In this document: one piece after another, positions 1-11,321 of the stretch
Layout: the number at the start of each line of letters is the position of its first letter
Position numbering within the stretch: position 1 is the first letter of the stretch
Origin: Eucalyptus grandis
Taxonomy: Eukaryota > Streptophyta > Magnoliopsida > Myrtales > Myrtaceae
Length of the DNA stretch: 64,000 bases
Direction of reading: 5' to 3'
Assembly (NCBI RefSeq): GCF_016545825.1
Contig: NC_052619.1
Coordinates: forward strand, 4,045,501-4,109,500
Position numbers and translations under genes: made by a program
The notes under the pieces: model-generated
The model's database searches: none
Told to the model about the DNA's origin: nothing
What the model saw: only the letters and a program-made list of their open reading frames with translations

Positions 1-335
1 ATGATGGGTGGCGAACGGCAGGGGGCGACGGTGGCGGTAGACAGCAATGGCGACGACAGCAGCACTTGAAGAACAAGAGAGATGGAAGAAGAACAAGAAG
101 AAAGAAGAGGAAAGATAACAAATAGATTGATTTTATTCTAGAATTGTTCCGGGAACAAAGAATCAATTTTTTCTACTTTTTGATTTTGTTCCAAATCTAC
201 TTCTGTGAATAAAAAAAATAGAAATTTGTTCTCAGGAACAAAAATTTTACCAAACGTATTTCTGTTTCAAATCTACTTCTGGAAACAAAAGAAGATGAAC
301 AATTACTATTTGGCAAGTTGCCAAACATGCCCTAA
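1..335. mobile_element. Right end of a truncated TIR-type DNA element
   Basis: An AT-rich stretch with repeated variants of a TTTCTA/GTTCC motif ends in GTTGCCAAACATGCCC at 320-335. Read from the other strand this is a GGGCATGTTTGGCAAC end, typical of plant hAT or PIF-like non-autonomous elements. A purine-rich GAAGAA stretch (60-120) lies inward. The composition resembles the element at 54118-55066. The left end lies before the window, so target duplication and class cannot be checked. Confidence 0.4.
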
Positions 336-1169
336 GAGTTTGTAGATAAAAGAAAGGAAATCATTTTTCCTCATCAACTTACAAATAAGTTAAAAATTGA
401 TTGCAGTCGATACCATTACAAAACTGTTACAAAATAGTAGCTTTCATGCTAGTCATAATTTCTCAGAAAAAAAATCCAACACTTTTCATGAAACTATAAC
501 CGACACATGCAAATTCCGTGATTTTTCATACCTAATTTATTTTTTAGATTTTTTATAATTATGTGTTTTCTCGTTATTCATGTTAGAAATTAGGGAAAAT
601 CGCATAGAAGTTAAAATCTCAAGGGTAAGAAGGAACTCGATAGCAATTAAGAGTAAAAAAAGAGGAAAAGAACAAAGGGAGGAGCGTGAATAATTTTTGG
701 TTATGTGTATAGTACGAGTAATATTCTTAAGTTCGTGTACTTGAAATATAAAATATATCTATCAAGGTGGGTCTCAAAATAATGATTCCCCATTTTCTTC
801 AAATATTGTAATAGGACCATTGCGAGACACTAGAAAATTGAAATGTACACTAAAGTTTAGAAATTCAAAACAAGGTAATTAGAACCTTTAGGATGGGGAT
901 GCCAATTGCATTATTAAAACGTGCAAAGACTTTATGGCGTTTCCATATGATGGCGCAACAGTAATTTCATAATTAGAGTACGTTGCACATATGGCTGTCG
1001 ATGTAGACATCCAACACTGGCCGGAGGGGCCAACGAGCTAATTATAACCTCTTTCATTTTCTATAGATGAAAACTGGCTCATTTGATCACGTTCATTAGA
1101 CTTATTATAAATGATGTGACGACTTCTCGGAAGAATAATTTAACTTCATGATTCGATGATTCGACCTAG
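336..1169. other. Intergenic AT-rich DNA, nothing recognised
   Basis: No coding exon, RNA gene or repeat structure was recognised in this AT-rich stretch. It contains only short chance open frames. Confidence 0.5.
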
Positions 1170-1364
1170 ATCTAATCATGGTCCTCGCAGGGACAGCTCA
1201 CCAGCTTGCGCGCCCAAGCCACAAAAGCCTGAAGGGAAACTTTCAGGCGGGCTTCCGTCAAGCCATTCGGTCATAAGCCCAACATGATTTTTTTTGTTAG
1301 GGGCAGGCCTCGGCAACAAATTAGGTCCGGCTGACCCATTGTTGACCTCTACTTGACCATCTAA

Positions 1365-2597
1365 GGGTGCGTTTGGGAAGACTTTTGGGGAAAGTCTTTA
1401 AATGCAGCGCTTTGAGTTGAATGTGTTTTTCAAAATGCAAATTGTGTTTGGTAAATTGTAATTTAAAAGTCCTTTGTGAAGTATCTTTGAGTAAAATGGT
1501 GTTTGGGGGAAGAAGGGCTTTTGTGAAAAAAAAAATATCAAAAGAAAAATAAAAAAATGAAAAAATGAAAAAAAGAAGGACAAAGCGGATCCGGGTGGCC
1601 GGCGGCGATCCGACCTCCTGGCGACCCCCGGTGGCCGGCGAGGTCGCGCGACCCTCGCGACCTCCGGCGACCCCGATCCGGGGCCGGCGAGGTCGCGCGA
1701 CGCCGTTGCGACGCGCGACCTGGGCCCGCGAGGTCACACGACGCCGTCGCGACCTCGGATTCCGGGCGGCGAGGTCGCGCGACGCCGTTGCGACCTCCGG
1801 CGACCCCGATCGGGGCCCGCGAGGTCACACGACGCCGTCGCGACCTCGGATTCGGGGCGGCGAGGTCGCGCGACGCCGTCGCGACCTCCGGCGACCCCGA
1901 CGGGGCCCGCGAGGTTGCGCAACGCCGTCGCGACCTCCGCGACCCGGATCCGGGTCGGCGAGGTCGCGCGGACGCCGTCGCGACCTCCGGCGACCCGGAT
2001 CGGGTCGGCGAGGTCATGCGACGCCGTCGCGACCTCCAGCGACCTCGGATCTGGGCCGGCGAGGTCGCGCGCGTTGCGCGATGCCGCCTCGACCTCCGAG
2101 AACCCCGATTGGCCGTTGCGAGGCTACGCAACCCTCGCCTGAGGTCGGGCGACCTCGGCGAGGGCCGCGCCTGGGTCGCGCGACCCCGATCGGCCGTCGC
2201 CGAGGCTACACAACCTCGCCCGAGGTCACGCGACCTCGGCGAGGGCCGCGCTTGGGTCGCGCGACCTCGCCGGGATGTCGCGCGACCATGTGGTCGCGCG
2301 ACCCGAGCAAAATGCCGCCGGGGGCCACCTCGACGGAGAAGATGAACAAGTGCTCTTCACAAGGGCAAAAACGGAAAAACAAATAGTTCGTAAGGATAAT
2401 TTTAGAAAAAAAAAATATGAACAAGAACCTTAGCTTACCGAGAAAGTTCGAAATGCCCCCTCGCTTGGGCTTTCAGCCTTCAAAAGGCAAGTTTTGAGCT
2501 GAAGATCCTTGCAAATTTTTTTGCCAAACACCCATTTTTAGCCCAAAGGGCTTTGGAAGCCTAAAGTGGCTTGGGAAAGCCGAATCCAAACGCAGCC
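1365..2597. mobile_element. PIF/Harbinger-like non-autonomous element
   Basis: The element begins GGGTGCGTTTGG (1365) and ends CCAAACGCAGCC (2597), an imperfect terminal inverted repeat. It is flanked on both sides by TAA (1362-1364 and 2598-2600), the 3-bp TWA target duplication typical of PIF/Harbinger (Tourist) elements. The parallel unit at about 2930-2945 reads ATCTAAATCC with one TAA and no insert, so the boundaries are confirmed inside the window. The subterminal zones are AT-rich. The core is a CpG-rich tandem array. No transposase is encoded; the open frames are by-products of the GC-rich array. Confidence 0.85.
1590..2335. repeat. CpG-rich degenerate tandem array
   Basis: A GAGGTCGCGCGACGCCGT-like block recurs near 1689, 1731, 1770, 1821, 1862, 1911, 1960, 2010 and 2061, spaced about 40-51 bp apart. 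CGACCTCCGGCGACCC-like spacers lie between. The array is almost pure GC and extremely rich in CpG, in sharp contrast to its AT-rich surroundings. All six frames are partly open because of the composition; the Arg/Pro/Gly-rich translations are not credible proteins. Confidence 0.8.
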
Positions 2598-3161
2598 TAA
2601 ATCCTCCTTGGCCACATTCTAATTACTCTAATAAGCCTTACTCTTTTGACCAAGATCGATGGAGCAGGGCTCATCGGCCCACTATGACCGGATTCCACGT
2701 TCCGACATTTCGATCTACACATAATCATGGCCATGGTGGGGGTAGCTCACCTGCCCACCCGAGCCACAAAGGTTCTAAGGGGAACTTTCAGGCGGGCTTC
2801 GGCTAAGCCATTTGGTTATAAAGCCCGGCCAAGCTTCATGATTTTTACATGGTTTTTTTTTTTTTTGTTAGTGGCAGACCTTGGCAACAGATTAGGTCTG
2901 GCCAACCCGTTGTTCACCTCTACTGGAACATCTAAATCCTCCTTGAATACATTCTCACTACTCTAATAAGGCCGACTCTTTTGATCAAGATTGATGGAGC
3001 AGGGCTCATCGGCCCACTACGACCAAATTCTTCTTATGTGAGTCCAATTGCTTGGTACCTCTCAGCATCCTGGCCCATCCTCAATATTCAATTGGATCCT
3101 AGCCAGCCAGATTGCTCTGTGTTCCATGACATATAAACAGGAAGAGGACACAAATGGTCCA

Positions 3162-3490
3162 TTAATATATAGAAAGAAAGAGGACACAAATGGTCCATGA
3201 AAATTGATTTAATGTGTAATATCGCCCATAAACTTTTAATTCGTTCAATATAATTCAATATTGTCCCTGAATTTTCGATTCATTCAATGTTCAACGTTGT
3301 TCTTAAACTTTTAAATACTTTCGTATATTCTATGGATTACATTAAATATTTATTAATAATTCATGGACCACATTGAAAAAATTAAAAGTCTAGGGACCAT
3401 ATTACATATTAAGTCAAAATTCAGGAACGACATTGTATATTAAACCAAAATTTGGATACCATTTGTGCTATTGTTTCTATATATACATTA
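3162..3490. mobile_element. Foldback MITE-like inverted repeat
   Basis: The left end (ATATATAGAAA followed by ACACAAATGGTCC, about 3165-3196) is mirrored by the right end (about 3455-3490: CCATTTGTGC, then TTTCTATATATAC). The inverted similarity runs inward through a TTTAATRTRYAAT block into lower-quality arms. An extra direct copy of the ACACAAATGGTCC motif lies at 3148-3160. No convincing target duplication was found, so the superfamily is unassigned. Confidence 0.55.
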
Positions 3491-4429
3491 GAGAGAAAAA
3501 AAAAAAAAATTCTTGTTCCTCACGCGATTCTTAATTTTGCTTTTGTGATCATGCCACCTTGTATAACCACACCACATGGCCGCTTGCACTCGACCAAATA
3601 TTAGTCATGGGGGTATTGGACGTCATGAGCTGTTGACACATTCTGTGCATTCGAGTGGGCTCTCTCATCTTCACTATACTTGTAGAAATATATTAGTTTG
3701 GTGAGTTGTCAATCTCAAATGTCTATCACTTATTAAATTTGACAGAAGTATGATTACATAAACTTCAACAATGAAATAGATTGAATACGTTGAGCATTAC
3801 TGCATCCTTTAGTAATCATTAACTGTCTCATAAAAGAGATAGTAAAAAAGAAAAAAAGGAAAAAAAAGAGAGTTCCACCAGCATTTTTATTGACTAAATT
3901 GGATGAAGTTTGTGGAGACACATTTAATTCGACAAATTCGAGAATTTGATTGCATTTTCTTGAAAACTCTACGACTCAGCTAAATTTTTACAGTAAATTC
4001 TAAAACTTCTGATATAGTAAGATAAGAATATCATGACGTCATAAAATAAAGGAAGTAACATTCTACCCTGGTTTGATTACAATGACTTGTAATAATCAAG
4101 ATAGCTTGCCTCGCGAATTCTCTAGACTTTATATCTAACTTATCAATTATTAAAAAAAGAAAGAAAAAAAAAACACAGGCACAAAACTTATATAGCACAA
4201 AATCAAAGTAAGGACAATTGCTTTTACTTGTGAGGCAATAAAGTGCTGGCAAAGAGGACTGTCGGTGGAGGAATTTGTTGGGTCAGCTACATCAAAATTA
4301 AAAAGAAAGAACTAAATTCCTTTTCATACCACGTCCAGCCTGTCCTCACGTGAATCTGGAACGTTCGTTTGGCCCCTCAGAGCTAATCGCAGCCGTCCAT
4401 CCCTCCTCGCCGAACACGCACGACGCTTA
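3491..4429. other. Intergenic/upstream region of the CTL gene
   Basis: Mostly AT-rich DNA with A-runs. The last ~100 bases become GC-richer, as expected near a promoter. No convincing TATA box was found. No protein-coding exon is recognisable. Confidence 0.4.
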
Positions 4430-4663
4430 ACGACACATGCCGCGACCAACTGGTTCACAGCATCCGACAGTGACCCCCGATCTAACTCTCTCTTTCACTC
4501 GCGTCCCCTTCTCTCTCCTCCTCTCCCGGGTCACCTCCATTTCTTTCCTTCCTTTTTCTCCTCTTAGATACCCGCAAATCAGCAGCCACCGACGACCCAG
4601 AATCAAGAAAGACAGCGCACGCCCACCTTCCCGCTCCGTCTCTCCGATCTGGGACTGATCCGG

Positions 4664-4907
4664 GTGAGTTTCTCGTTCTTTTCAGCTTCTTGGACACTCT
4701 TTGGGGTCATTGAATTGCTCAGGATGTCGTTAGATTTCGTATGGCTTGTGGGTTTTCCAGTCCGTGTCCGCGTATGTCTAAAGTTTCGATCTTTGACTTG
4801 GTGTAATGCTGTTCGTCGATGGTGAGGATGTTGATTTGTGATGCAAGAATTTTGAGGAAATGACTCTTGTGAATTTGTCCCTCCGGAAAAATTAATGTTT
4901 TGTCCAG
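4664..4907 (+). other. 5'-UTR intron of the CTL gene (decides the start codon)
   Basis: A pyrimidine-rich leader (about 4440-4663) ends at a strong donor, GTGAGT, at 4664. A good acceptor, TTTTGTCCAG, ends at 4907, nine bases before ATG 4916. With this intron removed, the in-frame upstream ATG at 4895 is intronic, so translation should start at 4916. It is inferred from the splice signals; no transcript was available. Confidence 0.65.
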
Positions 4908-4915
4908 TTCTCAAG

Positions 4916-6385
4916 ATGGAGGAGATGAGAAGAGCGATCTGGGTAATTCTCGCGACGGCGGTGTTGGCGAGCAGCGTGATGGTGGGGGTTCGTGGGGACG
5001 ACACCAAGACTTTGGTCAAGAAGGTGAAGGGGCAGAAGGTGTGTATGAAGACGGGATGGGAGTGTAACACTTGGTCCAAGTACTGCTGTAACGAGACGAT
5101 CAGCGACATCTTCCAGACGTACCAGTTCGAGAACCTCTTCTCGAAGCGGAACTCGCCTGTGGCCCACGCCGTCGGCTTCTGGGACTACCAGTCCTTCATC
5201 CTTTCCGCTGCCCTCTACGAGCCCCTTGGCTTTGGCACCACCGGCAACACGACCATGCAGATGATGGAGGTCGCTGCCTTCCTCGGCCATGTCGGAGCTA
5301 AGACTTCTTGTATGCATCTTGCCTCTTAAGTTAATTGTGATCTTTCTAATTTTGTAGCTGTACTAATTCTAATCGAGCCTTAGGAAGATCATGGGAGTGC
5401 GCATATTTTTGTCTTGTGGTCTTGATCTTGCTTCATGTAGTTATCTAGATGAGTTTGAAGCTTAATTTGCGATAGATGTTGCTCATTGTTGCTCAAGGGA
5501 ATTAAATTACTGGATGAGGTTGACTGTCCAAAGTTTGTTGGCTTGACTTTGCTTGTGAGTGAAATTGATTTTGGTGGTAGTCCTTTGAAGGTTGTTCTGT
5601 TTCTTGGTATACTTTTAGGGAAGCACACTGCTTATTTAAAGAAGTCAATGTGAATGTCCATTGTTTTCTTCTCAATGCTTTTTTTTTAATAAGTACAGTA
5701 CGAGGTGAACCTACTGGGAGTGACGTGTATAATTGGTACAATCTTTTTAGTTTGTTATCGATTTTTGCATTTTGAAGCTGTCAGTACCTGTCGTGCTGGC
5801 ATCAAGCTTCCTCGTTTCTCTTAACTTTTCCTAGATAAATAGAATATGTTGTTTGTATTAAACTGATCTCGGGTATTGCTGTGGAGAAATCTGGTCTGCG
5901 AGAGTGACTCAGTAAGTATTTACAGTGATGGTTGATGGATGAGCCATGAAAGAATTTGCTTAGATCTCATCAGGACTGGAGGGCCTCAAGTTGAATGAAA
6001 TAAATTTAGCTAAATCTAGTGGTTGAATGTATGTTGGTTCAATTGAATAGTAGACTGTTTCGGATGAGTTTGATCCAAGTTAACCGGTACTGGCTGTCAG
6101 TTGACAAGCTAAAATTACACTGCCACCCAAAATGCAGTTGACTGCACATTCTGTCTCTCTTTTACATAAAAAATCTGATTAATAGTAATTCTCACTTGAT
6201 TATTATCTCTGATGATGATTTCAGGTGGCTATGGAGTAGCAACTGGAGGACCTCTAGCATGGGGTCTTTGCTACAACAGAGAAATGAGCCCTAGCCAGTC
6301 ATACTGTGATGACTACTACAAACTCACCTTTCCTTGTGCTCCTGGAGCTGAATACTATGGCCGTGGTGCCCTGCCCATCTATTGG

Positions 6386-6433
<48 letters not shown>

Positions 6434-7421
6434 AATGTCAAGGACTTTCGAAAGAGTCTCTGTTTCTATGACTGGTCATAAACTCTGTCAACAATTGCAT
6501 AAAATGAAATATTGTACAGTTGTATGAATAGGCTTGAACAATGAGGGTTAATTTCCACTTGAGCGTGCTGCCACACTTTATCAGCCACTCATTGACCGTG
6601 CTGCCACACTTTACCAGAAAGTCACTCTTTATTATGTACCATGAGCAATTTGCATGTCAGTCTTATCCCAAAATTTTCATCAAATGACGCTGCAACATGC
6701 GCTAATCTATGATTTCAAACCTTTTCATTTGAAAGGTCTACATTTTGAAACTTCTACACAGAATCTGCAACAAAATGCGGTTATGATTCAGTGACAAGTG
6801 AGAATTAGCATCAATTCAGAAACAACTTTAGATGAATATTTTTCAACATATAGGACAGTATTGCTCTTTGGTAGAAGGCAAGGCACTACCCAATTTATGA
6901 ATGATCAGGAAAAATCTCTTACATTCAAGTATATAATTACAGGGCTTTCATTTTATTGGTAAACAAATTCTAACTTGTCTTTTTGTCTGTGATCTGTATT
7001 TAGGAACTACAATTATGGTTACATTGGCGAAGCTTTGAAGGAGGACCTGTTGAACCATCCAGAATACATTGAGCAGAATGCGACCCTCGCCTTCATGGCT
7101 GCGATGCATAAATGGATGACGCCGGTCAAGAAATCACAGCCTTCGCCTCATGACGTCTTCGTTGGTAACTGGAAGCCCACCAAGAATGACACTTTGGCCA
7201 AGCGTGTCCCTGGCTTCGGCACCACAATGAACATCCTTTACGGAGACCAAGTGTGTGGAAAGGGCGATATTGATGACATGAACGTCATCGTCTCCCACTA
7301 TTTGTATTACCTTGACCTGATGGGTGTTGGCCGAGAGGAGGCTGGACCCAATGAAATCCTTTCTTGCGCAGAACAGGTCGCTTTCAACCCTATTACTTCC
7401 TCCCCCTCTTCCTCTTCTTGA
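4916..7421 (+). CDS. CTL1: Chitinase-like protein (GH19, CTL1/POM1 type)
   Basis: Three coding exons: 4916-5309, 6225-6384 and 7004-7421 (972 nt, 323 aa), all introns GT-AG and phases consistent. An N-terminal signal peptide (residues about 1-27) predicts secretion to the apoplast. The GH19 body carries KYCCNETISD, FSKRNSPVAHAVGFWDYQSF, ATGGPLAWGLCYNREMSP, YYGRGALPIYWNYNYG and VGNWKPTKNDTL, as in Arabidopsis CTL1 (about 321 aa). Where active class I chitinases have HET, this protein has AKT (Lys129), so the general-acid glutamate is missing; the later Glu of YNRE remains. Several NxS/T sites suggest glycosylation. Known role of the family: cellulose assembly and cell expansion, probably through glucan binding rather than chitin hydrolysis. 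It could be the CTL2 paralogue instead; only a tree would decide. Confidence 0.93.
6391..6430. repeat. (AT)20 microsatellite next to a splice donor
   Basis: A pure AT dinucleotide run starts immediately after the GTATGT donor (6385-6390) of intron 2 of the chitinase-like gene. It is likely length-polymorphic and so could serve as a marker. Confidence 0.95.
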
Positions 7422-7872
7422 GCCTCTGAGTATCTTGCCAGATGTTCAACCGGTGAAGTCAAACTCAAGAAATTGTGTATGTGTTTTGCATCCAGTTAAT
7501 ATCACTAAGAAGCCCTGTGAATTGGCCCACTGCCATTATTTGTTCTTTCCATTTATGTCCAGGTTCGGTTTGTTTGTGGAATAATCATAATGTTTTGCAG
7601 TATAATTTGTAATTTTTATCATCCATTTGTTCTGTTGTACTCGCAAACGTGAGATGTCGTGTTGTATTACTATGAGGGGTGTCTCCATCTGTGCTTACAC
7701 CGTTTATTCTTTACTGCATGGGAAGTGAGAGGTGCATCTCGCTTTTGCTTGTGGACCAAGCAGAGAATCAGGAGTAGCTGTCTCCGCTTTCTTGTTGCTA
7801 AGTGAAAACTTCGAGATGTGGAAGTTCTCAACTATCCATGACACGGCGGTGGTGATTGGTAGACATGCCAAC
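7422..7872 (+). other. CTL 3' UTR and downstream spacer
   Basis: AT-rich sequence follows the stop codon, with AATAAT and TTTGTAATTTT stretches at about 7580-7620 that could serve as plant polyadenylation signals. The exact cleavage site cannot be read. No other gene is visible before the hAT-like element at 7873. Confidence 0.45.
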
Positions 7873-8533
7873 TAGGAATGTACAAAATGTACAAAGGAAT
7901 CGGGAGCTGCCTGAAATTGGAATCGGATTGTACTGGAACATTAGTTCTCAAGGGAATTGGTCCGGTTCCTGGTTTCAATTGAAATTGGTGGATATTGGTT
8001 TCAATTGAAATCGGTGGATACTGGTCTGGTTCCTCTGGTTCCTGATTGCGGGTGTGGAATCACTCACTCAGATTAGACCAGTAATATATATATAACATAT
8101 TTAATTTTTAACAAAAATTTTTGACTAGAAAACAAATTAAGAAAATGAAAATCCTAAAAATTTTAATTAGGAGTTTAATACTCATTGACTTAGTTCTCGT
8201 CTCATTTCACTTTCATCTTGTTTAAGTCATCTCTTTATCTTTCACTCATAACCTTGACTCTCATGCTGAACACCCGTCAACTTAGGTTTCGGCCTCAACT
8301 TTTAATATGGGCTCAATCCTTTTCTGATATTACAATTAAGAATGGGGAAGTTCTTTATTTTCACTTTACTTTGGCTTGTTGGAAAACATTGCATTGAGTG
8401 TGTGAAACTTGGTGAGACCAGTTCGATGGAACCAACGAGCAGTTCTCAGTTTCAGTTTTTCAAGAATCGGTCTTAAATGAGCAGTTCCCGATTCTAGCAT
8501 GGGAATCACTCATCTGGACTATGCTCACCCTTA
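7873..8533. mobile_element. hAT-like non-autonomous element
   Basis: The ends TAGGAATGTACA (7873) and the inverted TGCTCACCCTTA (8533) form an imperfect TIR. The flanks are ATGCCAAC (7865-7872) and ATGCCGAC (8534-8541), an 8-bp target duplication with one change, as expected for hAT elements. Subterminal GGTTCC/GGAATCGG motifs are repeated and inverted, as in the element at 60876-61885, suggesting one family. No transposase is present. Confidence 0.7.
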
Positions 8534-8541
8534 ATGCCGAC

Positions 8542-8899
8542 CTAAGCCTGAGATTAATTTCTCAAGCCTCCCACCATTCTTCTTTGCTTAATATATGGAT
8601 GTGAGCGAGGTCCATGAGTCGTGTTTTGTCTCACAAAACTCATCCCTTTTGTTTTCTGGGTTCGAAACTGCTCAAAAGCTCATGGCGAAGGAAGTGGATG
8701 TTGAAGAGAGAGGGGTGTGTGTTTTGAGGTAGGAGATCTTGACTCACAGATTTCGAAACTCTTTAGGGTGAAGATCGAAACCGAACGGTCTGAGTCCAAT
8801 TGTCATCATATTGATATAGAGCTGGGAAGGAGGAGTGGCACCGACTTTCTTCCTCTTCCTCAAGTTCATGGTGGGAGGGCATTCGCAAGTGTTGAAAAT

Positions 8900-8930
<31 letters not shown>

Positions 8931-9529
8931 GAGGTTTGAGTTTGAAATGTTCTTCTATAATGGACTTTCAATTTGGCGGATTGGATGGCCAATTTTAGGC
9001 TCCATTTTGAAAGCATGTTTGTTAAAAATAATTAGTGTTGCTTAAAAATGAATAAACTAAAGATATTTTAATTTTCTTCAAAAATGTTTAAATATAAATT
9101 GTTATTGATGATATAAACATTTTTCGTTAACTAATTATTTCAAGTGATAGAAACAATAATTTTTAAGAAAACATTTTTCAAGTTATTTATTTTCTTCGAA
9201 ATAAAGGGAGCCTTAATTCAACATAACTTGGATAATTCGAAGTTCACGTGTGCAGGGATGATTCTTAATACCCGTCCCTCTTACATGCACCCGCTAAAGT
9301 TGCTTATATCGTGGGCGTACTTGTTTTGGAATGATAAATTTATCGTGGAAGGGTAGGAGATCAATCCATTACATATAGTTAAAGTCGAAGTTACAGAGAC
9401 TATTAGCTTTTGGACTTGTTGGAGGCACTTAATTTACAAATAGGAGGCTCCTCCAATTATTTCGACACCCATGACATTTGAAGACATACCGAGCCTACAT
9501 AAATTGCTCTTTTCTTACATGTAACTCTG
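8542..9529. other. Intergenic DNA with a poly-T tract
   Basis: A 28-base T run lies at 8903-8930. Open frames around 8717-9016 are short and match nothing I recognise. An ATGGCGAAGGAAGTGG stretch at about 8682 looks like a plausible start but is not followed by a usable reading frame. Confidence 0.4.
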
Positions 9530-9538
9530 TTTTTTTTT

Positions 9539-10059
9539 GGGTTAATACCTTGAAAAACCCAAAACTGGTACACCTGTGACAAATTTACCCCAAACTATTT
9601 TTTTTACCACCAAAAACCCCAAACTGGTATACCTTTGACAAATTTACCCTAAACCGGTACACTTGTGACAAATTTACCCTCTATTAGTTTTAGTTAAATT
9701 TTCTTGTTAAATTATAAAGTTAAATAACACGTGACAATTGACCGGTATATCAATTTGAGATTTTACACTCTGTTTGTCATAATTTATAATTTTTGTGATT
9801 TTTTTGTGGTATTAATCTAATTTTTTGGAGGGTATATTAGTCACAAATTTACCAATTTGGGGTTTTTTGTGGTCAAATAAATTAGTTTGGGGTAAATTTG
9901 TCATAAATGTATCAGTTTAGGGTTTTTTTTTTTTATAGTTAGTAGGGGTAAATTTATCACGGTGTACCGGTTTGAGGTTTTTCATGGTCAAAAAAATAGT
10001 TTGGGGTAAATTTGTCACAAGTGTACCAGTTTGAGGTTTTTTTTTTAAGGTATTAACCC
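9539..10059. mobile_element. Mutator-type MITE with long inverted arms
   Basis: It starts GGGTTAATACCTTGAAAAAC and ends with the inverted form (AAGGTATTAACCC). The arms contain repeated AAACTGGTACAC, GACAAATTTACCC and AAAAACCCC words in both orientations over most of the length. It is bordered on each side by exactly nine T residues (9530-9538 and 10060-10068), consistent with a 9-bp Mutator-type target duplication. Non-coding. Confidence 0.75.
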
Positions 10060-10068
10060 TTTTTTTTT

Positions 10069-11200
10069 CAATCATGAGAAGCTCTTACGAGTAGTTAAGA
10101 AACTGTCTTTGATTTGAGATCAAACATTAATGCTTTCAGGCACAGTTGGTGGAGATTAGGGCGAGCGCTTCTAGGGTCAATTCAACTTTTACCTAAAACT
10201 AAAACTTACTCGTCAGCATGAGTTCCCAATTTTTTGAAACCTTAAAACCTATCTTATGTATTCTAAAATCTAAAATCTATCCTGTCATAAGTTTCATGGT
10301 TTACATAGATTTCACTTATATTCTTAATTGAATGAATGTAGTGAATCACTACATTTAATAACGATTACTATTTGTTGTTACAATCTACTTACTATAACTC
10401 ATATTTAGATATACGAAGAATATGAAATATTGACAAATAAAAGTCTTAGTCATTGATAAGTCGAAAGTGGAAATTCACACTAGTGATTCCAAATTACATA
10501 CTCATCATTCAACATCATGGGATACCATAAAATTGGGCAGATATAAAACAAGAAAAATATAAAGATTTGTTCCAACTTCCAAGTTCTAACACCTAAAACC
10601 TACCCGTTGAAATATGTTCCCCAATTTTTGAAACTTAACCTAGAATCAGACTGATTCTTTGGTCCCGCATCCTATCCTGAAATCATGCTCACTCCTTATG
10701 AAGAGTAATTGAAACTCGTAATGTTCGATTTAAGATTAAGCTATCAAGGCCCTTGATTTGAAATTAGTGATAGTTCAATTAAGGTTAAGCCATCTAAACT
10801 CTTAAATCCTCTTCGATATAAGAATCAAAGGGTTTTTGCAATGAAATTAATCCATTTCAGTATGTTTTCGCTGATCTTTAAGTTTAGATTGGACATTTTA
10901 TTTATGTGCAAACGCATGTAATTAGATGTTTTCAAGCATACCCCTTAAAGTAACTATTTAATAGTTATAAGCGGTTGATCTCGACGTTTCCCCTTTTTAG
11001 GATAAATTTTCATCCCATTTAACAACAAATGCACAACAGGTTCTGCTAATTCGATTATCAATTCGAAATTCGTCATATCAATGTCTATATCTATACTTTT
11101 CATGGAGAAGTTATGTTTATCTGGTTTCCTGAATATTCCAATAGTAAATTTCTGATCACATATTTAATTTCCTAAGTTGAATAGAATTATTTGTGAAATA
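10069..11200. other. Intergenic region upstream of the PRUNE-like gene
   Basis: AT-rich DNA without recognisable exons. It presumably contains the promoter of the next gene; no motif is strong enough to assign. Confidence 0.4.
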
Positions 11201-11321
11201 TTTGAATTACTACATAATATATTTTTTGTATAACTCGAAAAATAAGGTGCAGTTCGGCTTCTTCTTGCTTGAACTATTTGAGACTCGCACCGAGGAAGAG
11301 AGAGAGAGAAGAGTGTTGTCA

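Larger units (their letters stand above)
1170..3032. repeat. Diverged tandem duplication (two ~310-bp units)
   Basis: Unit 1 (about 1170-1364 continuing at 2598-2710) and unit 2 (about 2718-3032) share the same order of blocks: a CATGG/AGCTCACC start, a GGAACTTTCAGGCGGGCTTC-like block, AAGCC, a T-run followed by TTGTTAG, GGCAACAAATTAGGTC, then ATCTAAATCCTCCTTG and a GGAGCAGGGCTCATCGG block. Unit 1 is interrupted by the element at 1365-2597. Unit 2 is uninterrupted and preserves the pre-insertion arrangement. The units differ at many positions, so the duplication is not very recent. Confidence 0.8.

Noticed and set aside
1565..2386. Long Arg/Pro/Gly-rich open frames on both strands
   Set aside because: They arise from a CpG-rich tandem array that is open in several frames at once and lies inside a non-autonomous transposon; there is no recognisable domain.
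4895..4915. Upstream in-frame ATG for the chitinase-like gene
   Set aside because: It falls within the predicted 5'-UTR intron (acceptor at 4907), and the start at 4916 gives a normal signal peptide and family length.
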